DNA of 39,480 bases. Origin: Spirochaetales bacterium. Its GTDB lineage: Bacteria > Spirochaetota > Spirochaetia > SZUA-6 > JAFGRV01. The notes beneath the pieces are model-generated. The model worked only from the letters and a program-made list of their open reading frames with translations. It ran no database searches and had not been told where the DNA came from. Location: the NCBI GenBank assembly GCA_016930085.1, contig JAFGHO010000134.1, forward strand, positions 1 to 39,480. Reading direction: 5' to 3'. The position numbers and the translations under genes are program-made. Below are positions 32,621-39,480 of this stretch, one piece after another. The stretch's first letter is position 1. Each line of letters starts with the position of its first letter.

Positions 32621-34852
32621 ATGGAAAATCAATCACCGAAATCAAAGGCGATCAAGACCGCTGCTCTGGTTATCGGCGGCAATATACTTTTTATCGGTAT
32701 CATGGTCGGTATCGCGTGTATTGTTCTCATGAATACCGAAGGGAAACTGAAAGTTGTGCTTGACGGAACGAAAGGAGAACTTTCTTTCGTCTATGACAAC
32801 GAAACGATTCTTAAAGCCGGTCTCAAGATGGTAATACCGGCGAATCCGCCGGTCAAGGATACTCGAAAAGGATGCCTGTTTTCATATGAACTCGAAACGA
32901 TAAAAAAAGGAAATACGGTTACCCGTCGATGTCTTTTACGGATTGAAGACACATCCGGTGATGAGTTCGCTCTTTCCGGTGAAGTATCCGGTTACGGCGC
33001 ATTTCCATGCGCCCCCGAGAAAAACGAACGGCTCGAAAAGGTTATCCGCGTATGCAGCGGACCGAGTGCGAGCGGACTCAATAACGGCATTTACTGTCCC
33101 GCTGACGATTGGGCGATCGAGTTCACTCACCCCCGCCTTTCCGGTTTTGAGTATACCGGTTCCGCGGGAGAGAAGAACCGCTTTGAGTTTTCCGTCACGG
33201 GAAAGGGTGAGATCGTCATCGATTTCAAACCCGGTTTCTATAAATACCACCGGGGTCTCGAGTATTATGAAGGGGGAACCTCACATATAAGGGATTCCGT
33301 CCCGTCGGCATGGATCTCCTGGAAGGCTTACGGCGGGGCCGTGACGGAAGATGACGTGACGGCTGCGACCGAATGGTGCGCGGACAACCTCGGGGATTAC
33401 GGACTCACCCACATCATCGTCGACGACGGGTGGTTTACCGGACAGACCGCCCCCGGGGCGGGTATGTACAATGTCCCGCCAGGCATTGACTGGACAAAAG
33501 CTAACCGTAAATTCCCTTCCGGTATAAACGGTCTTGCGGAGTTTATCCACGACGGGAACCTGAAAGCGGGAATATGGATGTCGCCCTTCGGGTTCTCGGG
33601 AGATCCGGAGATCAATCCGGACTACTGGATACGGTACTCCGGGGACGGGCAATTCCTCTACAATGAGTGGCACGGTTTTCATTACTGCGACGCGTCGAAC
33701 AACGCGGCGGTCGACGCATGGCTGACGCGTGGAGTGAAGGCGCAACGGGCGAACGGGATCGATTTTTTCAAACTTGACGGAATGTACCATGTCGCTTACG
33801 AAGGCTACCGGGAAGCATCTGATTATTTCAAGGCAAAGGGTATGAGGTGGCAGGAAGCGCTCCGCACGGGCTGGAAGGCCCTGATAAAAGCGGCGGACGG
33901 CGGTTACGTGTTGAGCTGCTGGGGAAGGGTGCCCGAGATCGCGGGCATTCCCAATGCGATTCGTATCGGGCAGGACAAGGGTTCGGAGTGGATCTATGTC
34001 ACGATCGCCGCGGAAGATCTCCGGCAATATCTCTACGAACACAATATTGTCTGGACCGCTGATCCGGACCACATCGTGTTCGGAAACCTGCAGGCGACAG
34101 AATCACGGACATGGGCGACGCTTGTCGGGGTGACCGGAACGCTTCTCTCTTTTTCTGATGTAAGCCGGTCACTGACGGAAGAAAAACTCTCCATCCTGCG
34201 CCACGTGCTTCCGGTGATCGGAGGTCCGGCAGTCAGGCCGCTCAACCTGTTTCCGTACGAGAAGCGCCCCGATCTCTGGCTGCTCGAGATTGTGCGGCCG
34301 TTTGACGAGTGGGTGGTCGTCGCAGATATGGATATGGGCGATCCGCCTGGTGAAATCGATTTCAGTGAGATCGGTCTCAAGGAACATACCGCCTATACCG
34401 TCTTCGATTTCTGGAACGACCGGTTTCTGGGCGTCTATGAAAACACGTTCCCCTGCGGCGGGCCCGCCGCGCGGGACACGCAGTTGTTTTGCATAAAGGA
34501 AATGAGGGACCACCCCTGGGTGATTTCGGTAAACAGGCATATCAGTCAGGGGGGGGTATCGATCGTGAATATGAGTTATGAAAACGGTCAACTGAACGGG
34601 ATGTCCCGTATCGTGAAGGACGATCCGTATATCCTTTCACTCTATACCCACGGCCGAACGATCGACGCGGTCTCGGCCGGCGGCGGTTGCGAATATGAAC
34701 TGGAAGAGGAAGGATGGCACGCGCGGCTTACCCTTCGTTCGCCGCGTACGGGAGAGTTCGGCTGGAGTGTCTCTTTCGGCGAAAAGAACATCGCGTTAGA
34801 GCCGATACGAAATGAAGAACTCAATCCTGCCATGGAAGACGGTCAATCATGA
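32621..34852 (+). CDS. Membrane-anchored GH36-type alpha-galactosidase
   Basis: The 743-residue protein starts with a short Lys-containing head and a membrane helix (about 13-36), so it is anchored with the rest outside the cytoplasm. A beta-sandwich region to about 230 precedes a TIM barrel: DDGWF, GIWMSPFG, then FFKLDGM with the likely nucleophile Asp386, and RIGQDKGSEW with the likely acid/base Asp452. This is the clan GH-D arrangement (GH27/GH36). A C-terminal beta domain follows. Alpha-galactosidase activity is the family norm, but related enzymes act on other alpha-linked sugars. GGGAGG precedes the ATG. Its end overlaps the convergent SanA-like gene by 10 bases. Confidence 0.85.
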   Translation: MENQSPKSKAIKTAALVIGGNILFIGIMVGIACIVLMNTEGKLKVVLDGTKGELSFVYDNETILKAGLKMVIPANPPVKDTRKGCLFSYELETIKKGNTVTRRCLLRIEDTSGDEFALSGEVSGYGAFPCAPEKNERLEKVIRVCSGPSASGLNNGIYCPADDWAIEFTHPRLSGFEYTGSAGEKNRFEFSVTGKGEIVIDFKPGFYKYHRGLEYYEGGTSHIRDSVPSAWISWKAYGGAVTEDDVTAATEWCADNLGDYGLTHIIVDDGWFTGQTAPGAGMYNVPPGIDWTKANRKFPSGINGLAEFIHDGNLKAGIWMSPFGFSGDPEINPDYWIRYSGDGQFLYNEWHGFHYCDASNNAAVDAWLTRGVKAQRANGIDFFKLDGMYHVAYEGYREASDYFKAKGMRWQEALRTGWKALIKAADGGYVLSCWGRVPEIAGIPNAIRIGQDKGSEWIYVTIAAEDLRQYLYEHNIVWTADPDHIVFGNLQATESRTWATLVGVTGTLLSFSDVSRSLTEEKLSILRHVLPVIGGPAVRPLNLFPYEKRPDLWLLEIVRPFDEWVVVADMDMGDPPGEIDFSEIGLKEHTAYTVFDFWNDRFLGVYENTFPCGGPAARDTQLFCIKEMRDHPWVISVNRHISQGGVSIVNMSYENGQLNGMSRIVKDDPYILSLYTHGRTIDAVSAGGGCEYELEEEGWHARLTLRSPRTGEFGWSVSFGEKNIALEPIRNEELNPAMEDGQS

Positions 34853-35499
34853 CTTGCCGACCCGCTTCCGTGGATATCGATCGGTGTGCCGAGGTAGCGG
34901 GGAAGGGGTTTTGTGATGTTGATGTCGACAAAGGCCAGAATCCTGGCGAAAAACTCCCGGACCTTGTTTTTCGTTTGCGTTTGATAGATTCTCAGGTCTG
35001 ACGGGACACCGATCGCATCGATGCCGAGTCTGTTGGCGATATAGAGGGCGCGGGGAAGGTGGAAGGAGTTTGTCACGATAATGAGGCTTTTGATGCCGAA
35101 TACATCGCGCGCCCGGTAGAGAGAATCATATGTCCTGAAGCCCGCATGGTCGGTAAAGATATCTTTGACATCGATACCCTGTGAGGCGACATAGTTCTTC
35201 ATGACGTTCACCTCGTCATATTCGTCCCGGCCGTGATCGCCTGAAAGCAGCAGCTTCTCAACCCGGCCTTCTTCATAAAGCGCGATCCCCACGCGAAGCC
35301 TGTCTTCGAGAATGTGCGACGGCAGCTTGTTTTTCCATACGCTCGCACCGAGTACCATACAGACATATCGTTTCTGCACTTCCGTCACGGGAAATATACG
35401 GTGACGGTATTTCGAGTTTACCTCGTGATTGACTAAAAAGAGTGCCGTGATTCCCGCAAGAATGATAAGACTGATTCTCAATGATAGTGATTCTGCCAT
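34843..35499 (-). CDS. SanA/YdcF-like DUF218 membrane protein
   Basis: The 218-residue protein has one N-terminal membrane helix (SLRISLIILAGITALFLV) and a DUF218 domain: VCMVLGASVWKNKLPS, LLSGDHGRDEYDEVNVMKNY, FTDHAGFRTYDSLYRA and VTNSFHLPRALYIA. The arrangement matches SanA (vancomycin exclusion, envelope barrier) better than YdcF or ElyC, because of the LGASV and DHAGFRTYDS motifs. Its biochemical role is not settled in the family; involvement in cell-envelope precursor or barrier function is inferred. It is convergent with the GH36 gene, overlapping its last 10 bases, and no promoter stands out upstream. Confidence 0.82.
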   Translation of the reverse strand: MAESLSLRISLIILAGITALFLVNHEVNSKYRHRIFPVTEVQKRYVCMVLGASVWKNKLPSHILEDRLRVGIALYEEGRVEKLLLSGDHGRDEYDEVNVMKNYVASQGIDVKDIFTDHAGFRTYDSLYRARDVFGIKSLIIVTNSFHLPRALYIANRLGIDAIGVPSDLRIYQTQTKNKVREFFARILAFVDINITKPLPRYLGTPIDIHGSGSASHD

Positions 35500-35649
35500 C
35501 GGTTGATTATACTATATAAATCTCGTAATGATAACCCTCATGGGGTCTCGTGTCCCTGATAGAGGGGGATGTGACTGACGATAAACCCGTATCCCGCCCA
35601 CGGTATCTTTTTCTTGAGAAAAACGGATAAACATGGTACTATCGTCACG

Positions 35650-38397
35650 ATGATGATGAATGTCTTTAAGCGAAAAAAGACCGGCGGCGCACTCGATTCC
35701 CTGACCGCGAGGGAAAAAGCGAAGCTTGAAGAATTGATTTTCGAAGAAGAGAAAAAAGGGGAAAAAAGGGTCAATAAAATCACCTTTGTCATTTCAGCTG
35801 TTATCCTGCTTATTGTATTCATCATCGTCATTCTGTTTGGTATCCAGCCGAATTTCGAAGCGGATGTGATCGTTATCGGATTGTTTTTTCTCTATAATCT
35901 TATATTGTTCATCATCCTCAAAAAAGATATATATTACCGGTTTTTCAAGTATATGACGGTCACCGTCACGGTCACAGCGATTATTTTTCTGCTTTATCTT
36001 TATTCCGTAACGTCGGGCTGGCTGCATGCGACACGAACCGTCACCATTACAGTCTTTTTCCTTGTTATCTGTCTTTCGGGATATTATCAGCGTCCCAGAC
36101 TGCCGGTTTATACGGCCGTGCTTTCATCATGCGGATACCTGATTATATACTTTTACACCGTATTCTTTACCGATATTCCCGTTGTCGTTATCGAGAACTA
36201 CAAAGAGCCGGTGCTTTCATGGGATCTCGCGATCATGTATCCGGGATTTTTTCTTATCACCGGCGGGATCGTTTCCACCATTACAAGGAGGCTTCAGATA
36301 ATACTGGGCCGCTCGATACATTACGAGGCGGAGGCATTTTTCAGGAAGGAGACGGAAGAGACGAACAGGAAGCTGAAGGAACTGGACCATTTCAAAACAT
36401 TGTTTTTTCAGAATATCACCCATGAGTTCAGGACCCCACTCACCCTCATCCTGGGGCCGCTCGATTCGCTTCTCAGTTCCGATTCGGCATCGGTCTCCGG
36501 AACGGTCCGCGGCCGGCTCGAGGTGATTCAACGAAACGCCAAACGCCTGTTGTATCTCGTCAATCAGCTGCTCGACCTCGCGAGGATCGAAAGCGGAAAG
36601 ATGACACTCCGGGTACGTGAAACCGATATCGTCGAATTTCTGAGGCGCATCGTTTCAGTATATCATTCGTTCGCGGCAGGCAAAAACATCGATCTTTCTC
36701 TCACCACGGACAGGGAAGCATGCCTTCTCTTTATCGATACCGAAAAAATTGAAAAAGTGATAAACAATCTCCTGTCGAATGCGTTCAAATTCGTCAAATC
36801 AGGCGGCCGTATCACCGTGAGTGTTTCCGGTCCGGTCGGCGTATCGTCGGCAATCGGGAAAGATTCTTACAGGCAATCGGGTATCGAAGATGTCGTTGTC
36901 ATCAAGGTAAGGGACACGGGTATCGGGATTCCGGAGGATCAACTTGAATCGATTTTCGACAGGTTCCGGCAGGTCGACGGTTCGTCGACGAGGGATGCCG
37001 AAGGAACGGGTATCGGACTATCACTTGTCAAGGAATATGTCGGCCTCCATCACGGGGCGATCGAGGTGACAAGCGAATTGGAGTCGTTTACCGAGTTCTC
37101 CGTCTATCTTCCTGCCGGGAAGACGCATTTGAAAAAGGAGGAAATTATCACCGGCGATGATGGCGAGACGTTACCCGATAACGATGCGGTCTTGCCCCTC
37201 GAGGCAAAAAGGACGATCCATACAGGCCGGGAAGGTGCCGGCGGAAAGGGAACGGCACCGGGACAGGAGAAGGTCCTTGTCGTCGAAGACAATGACGATA
37301 TGCGACAGTATATCAGTGAAATTCTGAAAGACACATACGCGCTGTATGAAGCAAAAAACGGGGAAGAAGCCATGGCGAGCGTGTCGGCCGTTGTGCCCGA
37401 CCTGATTATAAGCGATGTCATGATGCCGAAGATGGACGGGAATCAGCTCATCGCCGCGTTGAGGAAAAACGAGAAAACGAAAAAGATTCCAGTGATACTT
37501 TTGACCGCGCAGACGTCGGAAGAATACAAAATAAAAAAGCTCATCGAAGGTGTCGATGACTATATTTCGAAACCCTTCAATCCCCGCGAATTACAGGCAC
37601 GGGTCGCCATTCTCCTCAAGGCCCGTGAATACGAACGGATCATTGTGAACAGCATTACCTACACCAGCCGTATACAACGGTCCATTCTGCCGGGTGAATC
37701 GACCCTCGACCGGTATATACGCCATTTTTCCATATGGAAGCCGCGGGATATCGTCAGCGGCGATATATACTGGTTCAAAAGCTTCTCCGATACGGAATTT
37801 CTTGTTGCCGTGATCGACTGCACGGGGCACGGGGTTCCCGGCGCGGTCATGACAATGACGGCGAACTCGGTCCTGAACCGTATCGCCGACGATTACGTCC
37901 ATGACGATCCTTCCGCGATTCTCGGGAACCTCAATATCCTCATGAGAGAAACACTGAAACAGAACACGCCCCATCCACTCTCGGATGACGGACTCGACAT
38001 CGCCCTCTGTTACGCCGATACGAAGAAAGAGAAACTGGTTTTTGCCGGCGCGCGGCTGTCACTCTTGTATTTTCAGAACGGAATCCTCCAAGAGATAAAG
38101 GGAGACCGGCAGAGTATCGGGTATGTCAGATCCCGTGAGGATTACCGGTACGCGAACCACGACGTGCCGCTGGATGGTGAGACCTGTTATTACCTGGCGA
38201 CGGACGGTTATTACGAACAAAACTCACCCGGCAGTACCATACCCATGGGCAGGCAGCGGTTTTTCGGGTATCTGAAATCGTGCGCGGTCATGTCTTTGGA
38301 CGATCAAAAGGTATTTCTTGAAAAATCGCTTTCGGACTTCGAACGGGACGCCCCGCAGCGGGACGATATCACCGTTATCGGGTTCCGGTTTACTTAA
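35650..38397 (+). CDS. Hybrid histidine kinase with receiver and C-terminal PP2C/SpoIIE phosphatase domains
   Basis: Counted from ATG 35650 the protein has 915 residues. Residues about 40-210 hold six or so membrane helices. HisKA follows with the phospho-acceptor His258 in NITHEFRTP. HATPase_c shows NNLLSNAFKFV, RDTGIGIPEDQL and GTGIGLSLV. A CheY-like receiver (about 540-660) has the phospho-acceptor Asp589 in ISDVMMPKMDG and a late SKPFNP lysine. A SpoIIE/RsbU-type PP2C domain (about 693-915) keeps the metal aspartates in SGDIYW, VIDCTGHGVPGA, ATDGYYEQN and RDDITVIG. So one protein could sense, pass phosphate internally and control a phosphatase output, typically on an anti-sigma-factor antagonist. 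A TTG 36 bases upstream is an alternative start. No partner STAS gene is adjacent. Confidence 0.9.
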   Translation: MMMNVFKRKKTGGALDSLTAREKAKLEELIFEEEKKGEKRVNKITFVISAVILLIVFIIVILFGIQPNFEADVIVIGLFFLYNLILFIILKKDIYYRFFKYMTVTVTVTAIIFLLYLYSVTSGWLHATRTVTITVFFLVICLSGYYQRPRLPVYTAVLSSCGYLIIYFYTVFFTDIPVVVIENYKEPVLSWDLAIMYPGFFLITGGIVSTITRRLQIILGRSIHYEAEAFFRKETEETNRKLKELDHFKTLFFQNITHEFRTPLTLILGPLDSLLSSDSASVSGTVRGRLEVIQRNAKRLLYLVNQLLDLARIESGKMTLRVRETDIVEFLRRIVSVYHSFAAGKNIDLSLTTDREACLLFIDTEKIEKVINNLLSNAFKFVKSGGRITVSVSGPVGVSSAIGKDSYRQSGIEDVVVIKVRDTGIGIPEDQLESIFDRFRQVDGSSTRDAEGTGIGLSLVKEYVGLHHGAIEVTSELESFTEFSVYLPAGKTHLKKEEIITGDDGETLPDNDAVLPLEAKRTIHTGREGAGGKGTAPGQEKVLVVEDNDDMRQYISEILKDTYALYEAKNGEEAMASVSAVVPDLIISDVMMPKMDGNQLIAALRKNEKTKKIPVILLTAQTSEEYKIKKLIEGVDDYISKPFNPRELQARVAILLKAREYERIIVNSITYTSRIQRSILPGESTLDRYIRHFSIWKPRDIVSGDIYWFKSFSDTEFLVAVIDCTGHGVPGAVMTMTANSVLNRIADDYVHDDPSAILGNLNILMRETLKQNTPHPLSDDGLDIALCYADTKKEKLVFAGARLSLLYFQNGILQEIKGDRQSIGYVRSREDYRYANHDVPLDGETCYYLATDGYYEQNSPGSTIPMGRQRFFGYLKSCAVMSLDDQKVFLEKSLSDFERDAPQRDDITVIGFRFT

Positions 38398-38795
38398 TAA
38401 TCACCGGCGGTCTTCAGTATCAGCCCCGGGATCTCGCTGAAATGGTTATCCATGGTAAAAAGGGCGAGACCGTTCTGCATGGCGGTCGCGGCGATCCATA
38501 TATCGTTGGTCGGGACCGGCCTTCCTTTTTGCTTTAATCCGGCGAATATTGCGGCATAGAATTCCGCCGTTGTTTCATCATGGGTAATGAGATGCACCCG
38601 TGGCGAATTGGCAAATTCTTCGAGTTCTTCCCTGTTTTTTTTCTCTCTACTTCCCATTTTGAATCCTGACAACAATTCCGCGAGTACCGTCACCTCAATC
38701 CCGATGAAATCGATATGTCTGAAAGTTTCCGTGACGGCCGGATTATTCCGTTTAAAATGAGTGTAGACATTCGTATCGATGAGTACCTTTCTCAT
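38394..38795 (-). CDS. vapC: PIN-domain toxin, VapC/FitB type
   Basis: The 133-residue protein has the PIN acidic residues: VLIDTNVY (Asp7) at the start, TVLAELLSG (Glu), PTNDIWIAATA (Asp), and FTMDNHFSEIPGL at the end. VapC-type toxins are Mg-dependent ribonucleases, often cutting initiator tRNA or rRNA. Its start overlaps the antitoxin stop by 4 bases, typical of this module. Its last bases overlap the convergent kinase gene by 4. Confidence 0.85.
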   Translation of the reverse strand: MRKVLIDTNVYTHFKRNNPAVTETFRHIDFIGIEVTVLAELLSGFKMGSREKKNREELEEFANSPRVHLITHDETTAEFYAAIFAGLKQKGRPVPTNDIWIAATAMQNGLALFTMDNHFSEIPGLILKTAGDY

Positions 38796-39049
38796 TTCCA
38801 GATGTCACTTTCGATACTATCGAAGCCGGAAACGGCTTCATTGAATTCGCTTTCATCATCCTTCGTCCATGTCCCGGCAAGGTGGTCGAGGTCGTCATAT
38901 GTGGCATAGGGGGCCTTCTCTACGATTCCCAGCGCCTTTCTCAGCAATGACAGAATGGTCCTGTTGAGGCTTTGATGCTCTTCTTTTGCTTTCTTTCCCA
39001 GTTTCTTTTCAAGCTGCTCGTCGATTCCCCTTATGGTGATCGATTTCAT
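38792..39049 (-). CDS. vapB: Antitoxin, FitA-like ribbon-helix-helix type
   Basis: The 85-residue protein starts MKSITIRGIDEQLEKKLGKKAKEEHQSLNRTILSLLRKAL, a ribbon-helix-helix DNA-binding fold like FitA. The acidic C-terminus (DDLDHLAGTWTKDDESEF) can block the PIN toxin. GGAGGGAGG precedes the ATG. The palindromes just upstream are the expected self-repression sites. Confidence 0.85.
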   Translation of the reverse strand: MKSITIRGIDEQLEKKLGKKAKEEHQSLNRTILSLLRKALGIVEKAPYATYDDLDHLAGTWTKDDESEFNEAVSGFDSIESDIWK

Positions 39050-39072
39050 TCCTCCCTCCTTTGAACCGTATT

Positions 39073-39106
39073 ATGGTTATATTATGGTATCATTAATGAT
39101 AACCAT
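39073..39106. promoter_or_regulatory. Operator-like inverted repeats upstream of the toxin-antitoxin pair
   Basis: atggttat (39073-39080) is repeated inverted as ataaccat (39099-39106), and the perfect palindrome tatcattaatgata lies at 39088-39101. Position, 24 bases before the antitoxin start, fits repression by the antitoxin-toxin complex. Confidence 0.65.
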
Positions 39107-39376
39107 TTTTTTGGAAAAATCAATAGCTACAAGGCTTTTCGTTCGAGTAAAAAAAATTGGAATCGTCCGCGGATAAAAAAAAGCCCCCGCGGTGAAGTGT
39201 CTTTTTGTGAGAATGAGGGCGTTTTTTGTTATATACTAATATCGACTTCATGGTAATTCTCGCCTATTCCTTACGAAATCCGTCCGTCGCTACCCGCACG
39301 GACGACGCCTTTCGGATAAATCGGGTACATTTATATTGTAAAAAGATTATTCCCCTGGTTTCAGGCTGGTGAGATC
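39107..39376. other. Intergenic region with a possible two-way terminator
   Basis: No gene seen. The elements ccgcgg at 39167-39172 and 39187-39192, and the A8-gccc / gggc-gtttttt pair (about 39174-39227), could form a terminator-like hairpin facing both ways. No gene ends here, so its role is unclear. No clear promoter for the last gene is seen. Confidence 0.35.
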
Positions 39377-39480
39377 ATGAAAAAGGTGCATATCATCCCG
39401 TTGTTGTTAATCTTCTCCTTTTACCAAAGCACGGCGGATAATATATCCGGGAAGGCGGATAATATATCCGGGAAGGCGGA
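39377..39480 (+). CDS. Start of a secreted protein with ADNISGK tandem repeats, cut by the window edge
   Basis: An ATG at 39377 opens a frame that runs to the last base: a signal peptide (MKKVHIIPLLLIFSFYQSTA, likely cut after STA) followed directly by Ala-Asp-Asn-Ile-Ser-Gly-Lys repeats. A GGTGAG lies 3-8 bases upstream. Only 34 codons are visible, so the product cannot be named. Confidence 0.6.
   Translation, partial: MKKVHIIPLLLIFSFYQSTADNISGKADNISGKA
39434..39480 (+). repeat. 21-bp tandem repeat at the right edge
   Basis: Two full copies of a 21-base unit (39434-39454, 39455-39475) and the first five bases of a third, in frame with the signal-peptide ORF. The array continues beyond the window. 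Confidence 0.9.

Noticed and set aside
38394-39049. Toxin-antitoxin pair as a novel defence system
   Set aside because: PIN toxin plus FitA-like antitoxin with a 4-base overlap is a common, well-described module, and no other defence genes are adjacent.
1-39480. tRNA, rRNA, riboswitch, insertion sequence or prophage
   Set aside because: I found no cloverleaf-like GTTCGA/CCA pattern, conserved rRNA segment, recognised aptamer, transposase or integrase motif on either strand. A covariance-model scan would be decisive for small RNAs.

Overview
The window reads as one bacterial chromosome segment of medium GC, with about two dozen protein genes and no rRNA, tRNA, CRISPR array, insertion sequence or phage gene that I could see. 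My best guess at the host is a free-living, carbohydrate-using spirochaete or a relative. The hints are a very large multi-membrane-segment signal peptidase I, PEGA/propeller and hybrid-kinase/PP2C proteins, CBM3 modules, xylose genes and a GH36 enzyme. No single gene proves the phylum. Both ends of the window lie inside tandem repeats within genes (TAEP repeats on the left, ADNISGK repeats on the right), so it may be a whole contig broken at repeats.

Layout. 1-7627: secreted and envelope genes. These are a left-truncated CBM3 / CBM6-like / CBM3 protein (minus), a large signal peptidase I (minus), a MutT-type Nudix hydrolase, a small CBM3-only secreted protein, a PEGA plus beta-propeller protein, and a YkgJ-type cysteine-cluster protein. 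7655-15110: the most unusual block. A GNAT-histone-deacetylase fusion is divergent from a five-gene plus-strand run: lysine 2,3-aminomutase, a D-Ala-D-Ala-ligase-like ATP-grasp enzyme, a divergent RtcB-like protein, a second cysteine-cluster protein and a second ATP-grasp enzyme. Its substrate-binding aspartates and PLP lysine match true lysine aminomutases, so beta-lysine is the likely first product. What the ligases, acetyltransferase/deacetylase and RtcB-like protein do with it is unknown to me; this is the best candidate here for an undescribed pathway.

15127-18962: a HAD phosphatase with 22-bp repeats in its leader, an AT-rich stretch holding a decayed membrane-protein gene, a MEMO-family protein and a long regulatory-looking gap. 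18963-24518 and on to 27613: xylulokinase and a divergent xylose-isomerase-like protein (overlapping, operonic), a perfect two-way terminator, a class IV aminotransferase translationally coupled to a TrmB-type regulator, then a divergent RND efflux adaptor and pump. The TrmB start region carries two palindromes built into a clear sigma70-type promoter.

27813-39480: valyl-tRNA synthetase with a zinc-ribbon insertion, an MFS transporter, a membrane-anchored GH36-type alpha-galactosidase, a SanA/YdcF-like DUF218 protein, a histidine kinase-receiver-PP2C fusion, a PIN-toxin/antitoxin pair with an operator-like palindrome, and the beginning of a secreted repeat protein. Several genes (Nudix, propeller, TrmB) have good -35/-10 boxes placed so that transcription would start at or within a few bases of an ATG with no Shine-Dalgarno sequence. 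Other genes have normal ones.
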